Assembly (NCBI RefSeq): GCF_004804335.1
Contig: NZ_SRXY01000006.1
Location: 186,001 to 250,000, forward strand
Length of the DNA stretch: 64,000 nt
Direction: 5' to 3'
Origin: Pacificoceanicola onchidii
GTDB lineage: Bacteria > Pseudomonadota > Alphaproteobacteria > Rhodobacterales > Rhodobacteraceae
The notes beneath the pieces are model-generated. The model was given only the letters and a program-made list of their open reading frames with translations. It ran no database searches and had not been told where the DNA came from. Shown here one piece after another: positions 25,576 to 34,348 of this stretch (position 1 is its first letter; every line of letters starts with the position of its first letter). The position numbers were made by a program, and so were the translations under genes.

Positions 25576-26490
25576 ATGACACGCATTCTTCTTATCGGTG
25601 CGCCGGTGGACAGTGGCAAAACCCGCAAGGGCTGCCTCATGGGCCCCGATGCCTACCGCACCGCCCGACTGCCCGGCGCGCTGAAGGGACTGGGCCACGC
25701 CGTGGCAGACCTCGGCAATGTCAGCCCCGATGCCTCTAGCCTCTCTGATGATCACCTGCATGAACTTGGCCTGACCGTCGGTTGGACCTCGGCCCTCAGC
25801 AGAGCCGCCGAAGAGGCCATGGCACAGGGTCTGCCGATCTTCATGGGCGGCGATCACGCGCTGAGCCTTGGCACGGTGCATGGCGTCGCAGCGCATGCGG
25901 CGCGCCTGAACCGCCCGCAATTCGTGCTCTGGCTCGATGCCCATAGCGATTTTCACACACCGCAAAGCAGCGATTCCGGCAACCTGCATGGCACACCTCT
26001 TGGCTATGTGACCGGGCGCTCGGGCTTCGACCAATTCCCCCCGGTCCCACATCCCATCCCGGAGGAAAACCTCTGCATTCTGGGCATGCGCAGCGTGGAT
26101 GAGGCCGAGCGCGCGGCGCTTGAAGCGACGAACATCCACCGGTTCGACATGCGCGCGATTGACGAGCATGGCATCACCCCCCTGCTGCGTCCCTTCCTCG
26201 AAAAGGTCGCGGCTGCAAACGGCCTTCTCCATGTCTCTTTGGACGTCGATTTCCTCGATCCATCCGCCGCGCCTGCGGTTGGCACCACAGTGCCCGGCGG
26301 CGCGACCGTCCGGGAGGCGCATCTGGTCATGGAGATGATCCACGATTCCGGCCTGATGACCTCCATGGATCTTGTTGAACTCAACCCCATGCTCGACGAG
26401 CGCGGTCGCACCGCACAGCTCATGGTGGATCTTTGCGCCTCGGCCCTTGGCCGCCGCGTCTTTGACCGGCCCACCCCGCGCAGCCTTTGA
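25576..26490 (+). CDS. rocF: Arginase
   Basis: Hydrolyses L-arginine to L-ornithine and urea with a binuclear manganese centre. Signatures: GGDHALSLGTVHGVA, WLDAHSDFHTP and SLDVDFLDPSAAPAVGTTVPGG, all metal ligands present. 304 residues starting MTRILLIGAPVDSGKTRKG, with AGGA upstream; a GTG one codon earlier is possible. Ornithine cyclodeaminase follows after 18 bases and an Lrp-type regulator is divergent. The set is a standard arginine to ornithine to proline catabolic unit. Confidence 0.95.
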   Translation: MTRILLIGAPVDSGKTRKGCLMGPDAYRTARLPGALKGLGHAVADLGNVSPDASSLSDDHLHELGLTVGWTSALSRAAEEAMAQGLPIFMGGDHALSLGTVHGVAAHAARLNRPQFVLWLDAHSDFHTPQSSDSGNLHGTPLGYVTGRSGFDQFPPVPHPIPEENLCILGMRSVDEAERAALEATNIHRFDMRAIDEHGITPLLRPFLEKVAAANGLLHVSLDVDFLDPSAAPAVGTTVPGGATVREAHLVMEMIHDSGLMTSMDLVELNPMLDERGRTAQLMVDLCASALGRRVFDRPTPRSL

Positions 26491-26508
26491 CCTTTAGAAA
26501 GCCCTGAT

Positions 26509-27564
26509 ATGCTTCCCTCCGAAAAAGCCCTCGTTCCCTTTGTCTCCGTCGATCACATGATGCAGTTGATCCACCAGATCGGCCTGCCGCAAATGCTGAC
26601 CGGCATTGCAAAGGCCATCGAAGAAGACTTCCTGCGTTGGGAGCAGTTCGACAAGACCCCGCGCGTGGCTGCGCACAGTGCGGTTGGCGTGATCGAACTG
26701 ATGCCCACGGCGGATGAGACGCACTATGCCTTCAAATACGTGAACGGCCACCCGAAGAACACGCGCGAAGGGCTGCAGACCGTCACCGCCTTCGGCCTTC
26801 TGGCGGATATGGACACGGGCTATCCGCTGCTCTTGTCCGAAATGACCATGCTGACCGCGCTGCGCACCGCCGCCATGTCTGCTCTTGCAGCCAAACACCT
26901 GGCCCCGAAAGGCGCGACGGTCATGGCGATGATCGGCAATGGCGCGCAGTCGGAATTTCAGTGCCTCGCCATGCAGACGCTTGTCGGGATCGATACTGTC
27001 CGGCTCTATGACACGGATACACAGGCCACCGCCAAATGCGCCGCCAACCTTGCGCAAAGCGGGCTGACCGTGGTGCCTTGCAAAACGCCGGAAGAGGCGA
27101 TGATGGGCGCACAGATCATCACCACCTGCACCGCCGACAAGAAGAACGCCACGATCCTGACCGGCAACATGGTGGGCGAAGGCGTGCACATCAACGCCAT
27201 TGGCGGCGATTGCCCGGGCAAGACCGAGTTGGCCGCAGATATCCTCACCCGCGCCGATGTTTTTGTCGAATACCCGGAGCAAACCCGCATTGAAGGCGAA
27301 ATTCAGCAGATGGCCGAGGATTTTCCTGTCACGGAATTCTGGCAGGTTCTGAACGGCGCCGCGCAAGGCCGCCGCTCGGAGGCGCAGATCACCCTGTTCG
27401 ATAGCGTCGGCTTTGCCATCGAGGACTTCAGCGCCCTGCGCTTTGTCCACGATAAGGCCCGTGAGACCGGGCTCAACCTGCCGCTTGATCTGCTGGCAGA
27501 CCCGGACGACCCGCGCGATCTGTTCGGTATGCTGATGCGCTCGCCCCACAGTGCCGCCGCCTGA
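26509..27564 (+). CDS. Ornithine cyclodeaminase
   Basis: Converts L-ornithine to L-proline and ammonia using bound NAD. 351 residues. It carries the OCD/mu-crystallin features: the N-terminal substrate region (AAHSAVGVIELMPTAD), LTALRTAAMSALAAKHLAPKG, a Rossmann segment (VMAMIGNGAQSEFQ) and INAIGGDCPGKTELA with the catalytic Asp. It lies directly downstream of arginase and completes the route from arginine to proline. Confidence 0.95.
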   Translation: MLPSEKALVPFVSVDHMMQLIHQIGLPQMLTGIAKAIEEDFLRWEQFDKTPRVAAHSAVGVIELMPTADETHYAFKYVNGHPKNTREGLQTVTAFGLLADMDTGYPLLLSEMTMLTALRTAAMSALAAKHLAPKGATVMAMIGNGAQSEFQCLAMQTLVGIDTVRLYDTDTQATAKCAANLAQSGLTVVPCKTPEEAMMGAQIITTCTADKKNATILTGNMVGEGVHINAIGGDCPGKTELAADILTRADVFVEYPEQTRIEGEIQQMAEDFPVTEFWQVLNGAAQGRRSEAQITLFDSVGFAIEDFSALRFVHDKARETGLNLPLDLLADPDDPRDLFGMLMRSPHSAAA

Positions 27565-27631
27565 GGCACCGCCCCCCGTGACTTCGGCGCAAAGCTCTGC
27601 CATGACAGGGCAAACGCGCCGGAGCTCCCCC

Positions 27632-27775
27632 ATGACCAACAGGCTTGCTGTCATTCTCGGTCTGATCATCGTCGGCGCGGTCGCCGCCGACTACGCGGTC
27701 TATGGCAACGAGCATCTTCTGTTCCTCGCCCGGAAATTCTTTGACCTGCTCCAATGGGTCGCCTTCTGGCGCTGA
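27632..27775 (+). CDS. Small single-helix membrane protein (47 aa) upstream of gap
   Basis: MTNRLAVILGLIIVGAVAADY starts a 47-residue protein with one strong membrane helix and an aromatic C-terminus (FLARKFFDLLQWVAFWR). The start has GGAG upstream. I have the impression of near-identical small proteins before gap in related Rhodobacteraceae, but this needs a search. The function is unknown. It ends 110 bases before the gap operator, so it is not clearly co-transcribed with gap. Confidence 0.7.
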   Translation: MTNRLAVILGLIIVGAVAADYAVYGNEHLLFLARKFFDLLQWVAFWR

Positions 27776-27885
27776 TCCGGCGCGGTTTCCAATAGCGAAC
27801 AGCCAAAGCGCCAAATCCGCATTATTTCGCGTGTCCATCGATAAGAATCGAACCTCGGGCGTTGACTTTTTCGTTCGGCTTTGAT

Positions 27886-27899
27886 TGTTAGCGTTAACA
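27886..27899. promoter_or_regulatory. CceR-type operator overlapping the gap promoter
   Basis: TGTTA-GCGT-TAACA fits the pattern TGTTANCGNTAACA that I recall for CceR, the LacI-family regulator of central carbon metabolism in alphaproteobacteria. The symmetry extends to GATTGTTA...TAACAATC (27883-27902). A likely -35 (TTGACT, 27862-27867) with 17-base spacing puts the -10 (27885-27890) inside the operator. Binding would therefore block initiation of gap, whose ATG is 35 bases downstream. Confidence 0.75.
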
Positions 27900-27934
27900 A
27901 TCACGTACCCCGCTTGGCCCAAAAGGAGACTTCC

Positions 27935-28936
27935 ATGTCCGTCAAGGTTGCCATCAATGGATTTGGCCGGATTGGCCGCAATATTCTGCGCGCCATCATC
28001 GAATCCGGCCGCACCGATATCGAGGTCGTCGCAATCAACGATCTTGGCCCGGTTGAAACCAATGCCCACCTGCTGCAATTCGACAGCGTCCACGGTCGTT
28101 TCCCGGTTGAAGTGACGTCCGGTGACGATTGGATCGACGTGGGCCGTGGACCGATCAAAGTCACGGCCATTCGCAATCCGGCGGATCTGCCCTGGTCTGA
28201 CGTGGACATCGTGCTGGAATGCACCGGCATCTTCAAATCCAAGGCGGACTGCCAGGCCCACCTCGAAAACGGCGCCTCCCGTGTTCTGATTTCCGCGCCG
28301 GGCAAAGACGCCGACAAGACAATCGTTTACGGTGTGAACGACGCGCTTCTGACCGCCGACGATGTCGTGGTTTCGAACGCCTCGTGCACCACGAACTGCC
28401 TCGCGCCTGTCGCCAAGGTTCTCAACGACACCGTCGGCATCACCAAGGGTTTCATGACCACCGTGCACAGCTACACCGGCGATCAGCCGACGCTGGACAC
28501 GATGCACGGCGATCTCTACCGCGCCCGCGCGGCCGCCCTGTCGATGATCCCGACCTCCACCGGCGCCGCCAAGGCGGTTGGTCTTGTGCTGCCGGAACTG
28601 GCGGGCAAGCTGGATGGTGTGGCGATCCGGGTTCCGACGCCGAACGTCTCGGTTGTCGACCTCACCTTCGAAGCCGCCCGCGAGACAACGGTCGAAGAGA
28701 TCAACGACGCGATCCGCGCCGCTGCCGACGGTCCGCTCAAGGGCATTTTGGGCTATACAGACAAGAAACTGGTGAGCTCGGACTTCAACCACGATCCGCA
28801 TTCGTCGATCTTCCACACCGATCAGACGAAGGTCATGGAAGGCACGATGGTCCGCATTCTGACGTGGTATGACAACGAATGGGGCTTCTCCAACCGCATG
28901 GCGGATACCGCCGTTGCCATGGCCAAGCTGATCTGA
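27935..28936 (+). CDS. gap: Glyceraldehyde-3-phosphate dehydrogenase, type I
   Basis: Interconverts glyceraldehyde-3-phosphate and 1,3-bisphosphoglycerate with NAD. The start [16 protein letters not shown] has AAAAGGAG upstream; 333 residues. The dinucleotide fold shows VVAINDL (Asp favouring NAD). The catalytic site is [12 protein letters not shown] with the nucleophilic Cys, and [11 protein letters not shown] is at the C-terminus. It appears monocistronic with its own promoter, a CceR-type operator and a terminator-like hairpin downstream. No pgk or tkt adjoins it. Confidence 0.97.
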   Translation: MSVKVAINGFGRIGRNILRAIIESGRTDIEVVAINDLGPVETNAHLLQFDSVHGRFPVEVTSGDDWIDVGRGPIKVTAIRNPADLPWSDVDIVLECTGIFKSKADCQAHLENGASRVLISAPGKDADKTIVYGVNDALLTADDVVVSNASCTTNCLAPVAKVLNDTVGITKGFMTTVHSYTGDQPTLDTMHGDLYRARAAALSMIPTSTGAAKAVGLVLPELAGKLDGVAIRVPTPNVSVVDLTFEAARETTVEEINDAIRAAADGPLKGILGYTDKKLVSSDFNHDPHSSIFHTDQTKVMEGTMVRILTWYDNEWGFSNRMADTAVAMAKLI

Positions 28937-28963
28937 TCGAAGCGTTAGAACACCAAAAAACGA

Positions 28964-28987
28964 TCCCGGTCCGTATCAGGGCCGGGA
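28964..28987 (+). terminator. Hairpin downstream of gap
   Basis: TCCCGGTCC/GGGCCGGGA arms (one G-U pair) with a 6-base loop lie 27 bases after the gap stop, preceded by an A-run. No T-run follows, so it is only a possible terminator. Confidence 0.45.
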
Positions 28988-29010
28988 ACTCCCAGGGCGC
29001 GCGGCACGGA

Positions 29011-29265
29011 TCAATCGTCCGATGATTTCCCCTGTGGCGCGGCCACCGCGCCTTTTGCCGACTTGTAGGCGCTGGCCGCTTGCGCTGCAGCCGCAGGTAA
29101 GCTCTGCAATGCGCCGGCAGGCAACACTTGGGTTGTTACTGGGATCGGCGGCGAAAAGACCGGTTGCGCCGCAACCTGTCTGACCGAAGACACCTCCTTT
29201 ACCACGGCCGCCCCCCGGCCCGGCACGCTGGTCAAGGGAAGCGCCGATGCATATCCGATACGCAT
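29011..29265 (-). CDS. Small Ala/Pro-rich hypothetical protein
   Basis: 84 residues starting MRIGYASALPLTSVPG, with AAGGAAAG upstream; a 12-codon longer frame lacks a site. The composition is low complexity (Ala, Pro, Val, Ser), without membrane helix or recognisable domain, and it is probably disordered. I do not recognise it. The good ribosome site and good codon pattern are the reasons for calling it. It is isolated between gap and the DUF1127 gene. Confidence 0.55.
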   Translation of the reverse strand: MRIGYASALPLTSVPGRGAAVVKEVSSVRQVAAQPVFSPPIPVTTQVLPAGALQSLPAAAAQAASAYKSAKGAVAAPQGKSSDD

Positions 29266-29539
29266 GTCACTTTCCTTTCTTGCGAAATGCATTCCGGCCA
29301 ACGCCGGGACGCGTAGATTTGCGACGTCGAGGTTAACCGCGACTCGGTAAAGAAAGGGTTAGCGCCTTTGAAAATAAGGCTCGACCGCGAATCCGGCGTT
29401 AACCGGTTCCTGCGTTCCCATGCAATTTCTGCAAAGCGGCAAGACCAAACCGTCAATTGCTCTGCGCTGCAGCATAGCCTATGTTAGCGCCATCGGGACA
29501 ATGATCCCGACACACCAAACTTACTTCAGGAGACTGATC

Positions 29540-29701
29540 ATGAACGGTTTTTTTGACACCGTCCGCGTCCACATGGAAAAACGCGCCCAATACAACCGCA
29601 CTGTCCGCGAAATCCAATCGATGCCCATCGACGTGGCACACGATCTGGGTATCTATCGTGGCGACGCGCACCAGATTGCCTACAACGCAGTCTACGGCTG
29701 A
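29540..29701 (+). CDS. DUF1127 small protein
   Basis: 53 residues (MNGFFDTVRVHMEKRAQYNR...) with AGGAG nine bases upstream. The C-terminal half PIDVAHDLGIYRGDAHQIAYNAVYG is the DUF1127 signature. Arg-rich proteins of this family bind RNA or affect phosphate and carbon metabolism in some alphaproteobacteria. This one is the short type with a variable N-terminus. It is monocistronic, followed by a strong terminator. Confidence 0.85.
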   Translation: MNGFFDTVRVHMEKRAQYNRTVREIQSMPIDVAHDLGIYRGDAHQIAYNAVYG

Positions 29702-29751
29702 GCTGAGAATGGCCTGTCACAGCGCCCCAACGCTCAACCTATCTGACAACA

Positions 29752-29793
29752 AACGCCGATCGGTGGACGAAGCTCCCCGAACGGCGTTTTTCT
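29752..29793 (+). terminator. Intrinsic terminator after the DUF1127 gene
   Basis: The arms AACGCCG (29752-29758) and CGGCGTT (29782-29788), with a weaker inner TCGG/CCGA pairing, are followed by TTTTTC. It sits between the DUF1127 gene and the convergent coaD. Confidence 0.75.
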
Positions 29794-30291
29794 TTAGCTC
29801 TTGCCCAATTTGCTGAGCAAAGCCTTCTGAACCGGCGGCGTGACGAAGTTCGACACATCCCCGTCCAGTCGTGCAATTTCCTTGACCAGCTTTGACGCAA
29901 TCGCCTGGTGCCGCGCCTCGGCCATCAGGAACACGGTCTCGACCGAACTGTCGAGCACACGGTTCATGCCAACCATCTGATATTCATACTCGAAATCGGC
30001 CACGGCGCGCAGTCCGCGCACGATGACCTGCGCCCCCACATCATGGGCGCAGTCGATCAGCAGGTTCTCGAACGGATGCACCACGATTTCGGTGTCGATT
30101 TCATCGGAGAACCCTTTGCAGGCCTCTTCGATCATCGCCACCCGCTCTTCCAGCGTAAACAACGGCCCCTTGTCCCGGTTGATCGCGACACCGATCACCA
30201 ACCGATCCACCAGAGCGGCGGCCCGTCTAATGATGTCGATGTGGCCGAGCGTAATGGGGTCAAAGGTTCCGGGATAGAGACCGACACGCAT
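29794..30291 (-). CDS. coaD: Phosphopantetheine adenylyltransferase
   Basis: Makes dephospho-CoA from 4'-phosphopantetheine and ATP, the penultimate step of CoA synthesis. 165 residues, standard length. The start MRVGLYPGTFDPITLGHIDI carries the nucleotidyltransferase T/HxGH motif (GHIDI). VIVRGLRAVADFEYEYQM and the ISSKLV-like motif (IASKLVKEIARLDGDVSNFV) are also present. Confidence 0.97.
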   Translation of the reverse strand: MRVGLYPGTFDPITLGHIDIIRRAAALVDRLVIGVAINRDKGPLFTLEERVAMIEEACKGFSDEIDTEIVVHPFENLLIDCAHDVGAQVIVRGLRAVADFEYEYQMVGMNRVLDSSVETVFLMAEARHQAIASKLVKEIARLDGDVSNFVTPPVQKALLSKLGKS

Positions 30292-30371
30292 GGGCTAGCT
30301 TTCCTTGTGACTTGCGGGGGGCACGCAACAATATTGCGCAGTGGATTGCAACCCGGAAATCGAAACTGCGC

Positions 30372-30806
30372 TCAATGGCCCATAATCATGCCTTCGAGCG
30401 CGTCCTTCTCCATGGCAAGCTGCGCAAGACGCGCCTTGACCACGTCCCCGATGGTGATCAGGCCAACCATCTCCTCGCCTTCGAGAACCGGCATATGGCG
30501 GAAGCGCCCTTCGGTCATCTTGGTCAGCACGCTGTCGGCGGTGTCTGCGCGGGCGCAGGTCACCAGTTTGCGGGTCATGTAGGCGTCTACAGTCTCTGCC
30601 ATGCACGCCGCGCCCCGATGCGCCAGCACCCGGACGATATCGCGTTCGGAGAGGATGCCCTGCGCGTCCTTGCCGGTTTCGGACACGACCACGGTTCCGA
30701 TGCGCTTCTCGGCAAGCAGTTTCGCGGCGTCTTCGATCAGACTGCCTGGCTTCACCGTGACGACCCCTTCAGAGCCTTTGCTCTTGAGAATATTCTGGAC
30801 TTGCAT
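30372..30806 (-). CDS. CBS-domain protein (tandem CBS pair)
   Basis: 144 residues made of two CBS motifs (about 1-65 and 75-140) that form one Bateman module: GTVVVSETGKDAQGILSERDIVRVLA and FRHMPVLEGEEMVGLITIGDVVKARL. Such stand-alone modules bind adenine nucleotides or S-adenosylmethionine and report on energy state to unknown partners. It follows no obvious partner gene; coaD is 80 bases downstream on the same strand. Confidence 0.92.
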   Translation of the reverse strand: MQVQNILKSKGSEGVVTVKPGSLIEDAAKLLAEKRIGTVVVSETGKDAQGILSERDIVRVLAHRGAACMAETVDAYMTRKLVTCARADTADSVLTKMTEGRFRHMPVLEGEEMVGLITIGDVVKARLAQLAMEKDALEGMIMGH

Positions 30807-30868
30807 CGGTGGCCTCCTTTTCTTGCTGCCTTACATCCAGCGTCCTTCAGCCCCCCCGGCCTGTCAAG

Positions 30869-31774
30869 TCAGACGTATCGACACAGGGCCTCCAGCCGCG
30901 CCAGTTCCGCGCGCATTCCGTCCACCAGCGCCTTGGCAAACCGGTTCATGCGCGCATGGCGGCGGTCATCCGTGTGACGCACGAGATAGAAACTGCGGGT
31001 CAGGCTGACCTCATCGGTCAGGATGCGGCGCAGATCCGGGGCTGTGGGCAAGGCGAAGTCATGCACGATCCCAAGTCCCGCCCCCTGCCGCACCCAGTTG
31101 AACTGCACCGAAACAGAGTTGGACGCGAGCGGCACGCGGGTCAGACCCAGATCGCCTAAGTAGTCTAATTCCTTGTCAAAAATCATATCCGGAATGTAGC
31201 CGGTGATGCGATGACCATGCAGATCGCTGACCGATTGAATTGGAGCATGTTGCGACAGGTAACGCTCCGATGCCGCCAGATGCAGCTTGTAGTCGGTGAT
31301 CTTCTGCACAACGAGCCGCCCGGCCGTCGGCGCGCTCACGGCAATGGCAATATCAGCCTCGCGCTGAGACAGGTTCACCACGCGCGGCAAGGCCACGATC
31401 TGAACTTCGAGATCCGGGTTTTCGTCGGCGATGGCGGCGCACACCTGCGGCAATAAGTAGTTTGCGCAGCCATCCGGAGCGCCGATCCGAACCTGGCCGG
31501 ACAGCCCCTCACCGGCCCCCCGCACCGCTTCGGAGGCAAGCGCCTGCGCCCGTTCGGCCTGTTCCGCGTAACGCAACATGCGCGCACCCGACTCGCTGAG
31601 CGCATAACCCTGCTGGCTTTTGACAAAGAGCGCTGCCCCGAGCCCCTGCTCCAGCCGCGCAATCCGCCGCCCCACGGTGGCCGGATCCATGCGCAAAAGC
31701 CGCCCCGCCGCCGAAAGGCTTTCCCCCCGCGCAACAGCGAGAAAAATCCGCAGATCATCCCAACTTTCGGACAT
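30869..31774 (-). CDS. LysR-family transcriptional regulator
   Basis: 301 residues starting MSESWDDLRIFLAVARGES; a longer frame adds 25 residues. The winged helix-turn-helix is LSAAGRLLRMDPATVGRRIARLEQGLGAALF and a LysR effector-binding domain follows (VRIGAPDGCANYLLPQV...). It is divergent from mmsA with 110 bases between. The usual LysR arrangement makes it the likely local regulator of mmsA, though the intergenic region also carries TTTGCAAA-type repeats that may serve another factor. Confidence 0.92.
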   Translation of the reverse strand: MSESWDDLRIFLAVARGESLSAAGRLLRMDPATVGRRIARLEQGLGAALFVKSQQGYALSESGARMLRYAEQAERAQALASEAVRGAGEGLSGQVRIGAPDGCANYLLPQVCAAIADENPDLEVQIVALPRVVNLSQREADIAIAVSAPTAGRLVVQKITDYKLHLAASERYLSQHAPIQSVSDLHGHRITGYIPDMIFDKELDYLGDLGLTRVPLASNSVSVQFNWVRQGAGLGIVHDFALPTAPDLRRILTDEVSLTRSFYLVRHTDDRRHARMNRFAKALVDGMRAELARLEALCRYV

Positions 31775-31792
31775 CACACCCCGCTTATAACC

Positions 31793-31808
31793 TTTGCAAA
31801 ATTGCAAA
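31793..31808. promoter_or_regulatory. Tandem TTTGCAAA-type sites in the mmsA promoter region
   Basis: TTTGCAAA and ATTGCAAA lie directly next to each other (31793-31808), and another TTGCAA occurs at 31844-31849. Half-sites TTTGCAAA are what I recall for the short-chain acyl-CoA regulators PccR and RamB. The same abutting 8-mer pair occurs before the acyl-CoA dehydrogenase gene at 37257. MmsA makes propionyl-CoA, the kind of product such regulators follow. Confidence 0.55.
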
Positions 31809-31884
31809 ACACTTTTGCCGACTTTCGCCTTTATTCGGCATTTTTGCAAGATTACGGTCAGTCTAACGGATGAAGGAGGATTCC

Positions 31885-33384
31885 ATGACCGAACTGACCA
31901 ACTGGATCAACGGCGAACACGTGAAAAGCGGCTCTGGCCAGTTCACGGACGTCTACAACCCGGCCACTGGCGAAGTGCAGGCGCAAACGCCGCTGAGCAC
32001 CGTCGAAGAGCTCAACGACGCGGTTGCCAAGGCTGCCGAAGCGCAGATCGCCTGGGGCGCCACAAACCCGCAGCGCCGTGCGCGTGTCATGATGAAGTTC
32101 GGTGCGCTCATCAATGAGCACATGGACGAACTGGCCGAACTGGTTTCCCGCGAACACGGCAAGACCCTGCCCGACGCCCGCGGCGACGTGCAGCGCGGTC
32201 TTGAAGTCGTCGAGGTCTGCATGGGCGGGCCTGCCCTGCTCAAAGGCGAGTTCACCGACGATGGCGGCCCCGGCATCGACCTTTATTCCATGCGTCAGCC
32301 GCTCGGTGTTGTGGCGGGCATCACCCCGTTTAACTTCCCGGCGATGATCCCTCTGTGGAAGATGGCCCCGGCCCTGACCTGCGGCAACGCCATGATCCTC
32401 AAGCCATCCGAGCGTGTGCCCTCCACCGCTCTGCGCCTTGCGGAACTGCTCAAGGAAGCGGGTCTGCCTGATGGTGTTCTGCAGGTGGTCAACGGCGACA
32501 AATCCGTCGTCGACGCGATCCTCGACAATGATGACATTGCCGCTGTCGGCTTCGTCGGATCCACCCCGATTGCCCAGTACATCTATGGCCGCGCCGCGAT
32601 GAATGGCAAACGCGCCCAGTGCTTTGGCGGTGCCAAGAACCACATGATCATCATGCCCGACGCGGACCTCGACAAGGCCGCTGACGCGCTGGTGGGTGCG
32701 GGCTACGGCGCTGCGGGCGAGCGTTGCATGGCGATCTCCGTGGCGGTTCCGGTTGGCAAGGACACCGCCGACCAACTCATCGAGAAGCTGGTGCCGCGCG
32801 TCGAAAAACTGCGCGTCGGCCCCTACACCGCCGATCAGGAAATGGACTTCGGCCCGGTCATCACCGCCGCCTCCAAGGCGCGCATCGAAGGGCTCATCGC
32901 CTCTGGTGTCGATCAGGGTGCCAACCTCGTGATCGACGGGCGTGGTTTCGAGATGCAGGGCTATGAGAACGGCTTCTTCTGTGGCCCGTCTCTGTTTGAT
33001 AACGTGACCCCGGACATGGACATCTACAAAGAGGAAATCTTTGGCCCGGTTCTGTCCCAGGTGCGCACCGAAAACTACGAAGAAGCGCTCGATCTGGTGA
33101 TGAAGAACCAGTACGGCAACGGCACTGCCATCTACACCGCCGACGGCGACACCGCGCGCGACTTTGCGCACCGGGTCAACGTGGGCATGGTCGGCATCAA
33201 CTTCCCGATCCCCGTGCCGCTCTCCTACTTCACCTTCGGCGGCTGGAAGAAGTCGGCCTTTGGCGATCTGAACCAATACGGCCCGGACGCCTTCCGCTTC
33301 TACACGAAGACGAAAACCGTCACCGCACGCTGGTTCTCCGGCATCAAGGAAGGTGGCGAGTTCAACTTCAAGGCGATGGACTGA
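31885..33384 (+). CDS. mmsA: CoA-acylating methylmalonate-semialdehyde dehydrogenase
   Basis: Oxidatively decarboxylates methylmalonate semialdehyde to propionyl-CoA in valine (and inositol) catabolism. The start MTELTNWINGEHVKSG has GGAGG upstream; 499 residues. Family features: GVVAGITPFNFPAMIPLWK, FVGSTPIAQYIYGRAA, AQCFGGAKNHMIIMPD and the catalytic Cys in GAAGERCMAIS. The C-terminal block is GWKKSAFGDLNQYG. A strong terminator follows. The remaining valine steps are encoded 5.5 kb downstream. Confidence 0.96.
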   Translation: MTELTNWINGEHVKSGSGQFTDVYNPATGEVQAQTPLSTVEELNDAVAKAAEAQIAWGATNPQRRARVMMKFGALINEHMDELAELVSREHGKTLPDARGDVQRGLEVVEVCMGGPALLKGEFTDDGGPGIDLYSMRQPLGVVAGITPFNFPAMIPLWKMAPALTCGNAMILKPSERVPSTALRLAELLKEAGLPDGVLQVVNGDKSVVDAILDNDDIAAVGFVGSTPIAQYIYGRAAMNGKRAQCFGGAKNHMIIMPDADLDKAADALVGAGYGAAGERCMAISVAVPVGKDTADQLIEKLVPRVEKLRVGPYTADQEMDFGPVITAASKARIEGLIASGVDQGANLVIDGRGFEMQGYENGFFCGPSLFDNVTPDMDIYKEEIFGPVLSQVRTENYEEALDLVMKNQYGNGTAIYTADGDTARDFAHRVNVGMVGINFPIPVPLSYFTFGGWKKSAFGDLNQYGPDAFRFYTKTKTVTARWFSGIKEGGEFNFKAMD

Positions 33385-33407
33385 TCCCTTAACCTAAGAC
33401 GTTGCAG

Positions 33408-33438
33408 GGACGGCCCCGGATTTGGGGCCGTCCTTTTT
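33408..33438 (+). terminator. Strong intrinsic terminator of mmsA
   Basis: Perfect 10-bp arms GGACGGCCCC/GGGGCCGTCC with a 6-base loop are followed by TTTTT. A textbook rho-independent terminator 23 bases after the mmsA stop. Confidence 0.95.
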
Positions 33439-33761
33439 GTGTCTGCCCAAGCGGACCTGACTACCTGACAACAAACAGCGAAACGCCGCCTGCAAATGCA
33501 TGGCGAGCAAAATAAACGGGGTTCAAATACCCGTTGGGGAGCGCAGAACGCCATTGACGCGACGGCTGGCAACCTACCCACCACGAAGTCCGTCGTTTGC
33601 GCGTCACAACCAAGAGTTGCCCTCGCAACCAATTGAAACGCAAAAGAATTTAAAATACTCCAAAAATTTACCTTTTGGTACATTTTCCGACTTGCCCTTA
33701 CGTCAACAAACTGCGAGCTTGGCCGCGAAACCCGGAATACTACGACGATCGCGAGGGCCGT
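33439..33761. other. Intergenic leader of the tandem-paralogue genes
   Basis: 323 bases without a convincing gene. The left part is ordinary. A small hairpin GTTGC-CCTC-GCAAC lies near 33613. From about 33640 to 33690 the sequence becomes AT-rich and probably holds the promoter for the gene starting at 33762. An in-frame extension of that gene to 33675 exists but does not match its paralogue. Confidence 0.5.
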
Positions 33762-34259
33762 TTGGCGATTATTCTTTCCATTCATCCGAATCGCGATTTG
33801 GCGTTGTTCCAGTTCGAAGGCACTGTTGACACGAAGCAGGGTGCCCGGATTTTTCAGGACTACGTGAGCGCCCCGGGCTTCTCGCCGACCTACAAGATGC
33901 TAACGGACACCAGCCGCTTGGACACCGTCGAATCCAACTACCGCAGCATGCTGTCCGGCGTGCTTTCCCTGCGCGAGTCATTGAGCAAATTCGACACGCC
34001 GGCCCTGAGCGTCATCTACGCACGGTCGAATTTCTTCTTTGGTATGGCACGGTTACTCGAACAGGTTCAAAACCCGCTGTCGAACATCCAGATCGTCGTC
34101 ACCCGCGACGAAGCCGAAGCGCTGACGCTGGCCGGACAACCGGAGAAGAGCATGGCAGACCTGCACGAAGCGCTCCGCCGCGAAACGGACCCGGGCGGCG
34201 CGCTGCACGTGGTAGACAATCAGGAAAGCGCAAAGAAACCGCCCTCAACAGAAGATTAA
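33762..34259 (+). CDS. Unknown protein, first of two tandem paralogues (STAS/SpoIIAA-like size)
   Basis: 165 residues from a TTG start (MAIILSIHPNRDLALFQFEG) with GAGGG upstream. This start is supported because the next gene aligns with it from its own first codon: both reach an FSP motif at exactly residues 40-42. Shared features: FSPxY followed by a hydrophobic strand and Asp (KMLTDTSRLD / NFITDLRSVI), a helix, then V/I-Y-(A/V)-x4 and FFGMARLLEQVQN versus QFGMSRMFQQIVEN. The C-terminus here has an extra charged tail. The pattern suggests an alpha/beta regulatory domain of STAS-like size. Function unknown. Confidence 0.75.
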   Translation: MAIILSIHPNRDLALFQFEGTVDTKQGARIFQDYVSAPGFSPTYKMLTDTSRLDTVESNYRSMLSGVLSLRESLSKFDTPALSVIYARSNFFFGMARLLEQVQNPLSNIQIVVTRDEAEALTLAGQPEKSMADLHEALRRETDPGGALHVVDNQESAKKPPSTED

Positions 34260-34348
34260 GACGCGCGCGCCTTCTTGGTGTACCATCTCAGCAATTGAGC
34301 GGGTGCATATTGCGCGCCTTGTAAACATTAACCCGGCTGGCCAGGCTC

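Noticed and set aside
33517-33537. GGGGTTCAAATACCC, resembling a tRNA T-arm
   Set aside because: No acceptor stem, D arm or anticodon arm can be folded around it; it is an isolated small hairpin.
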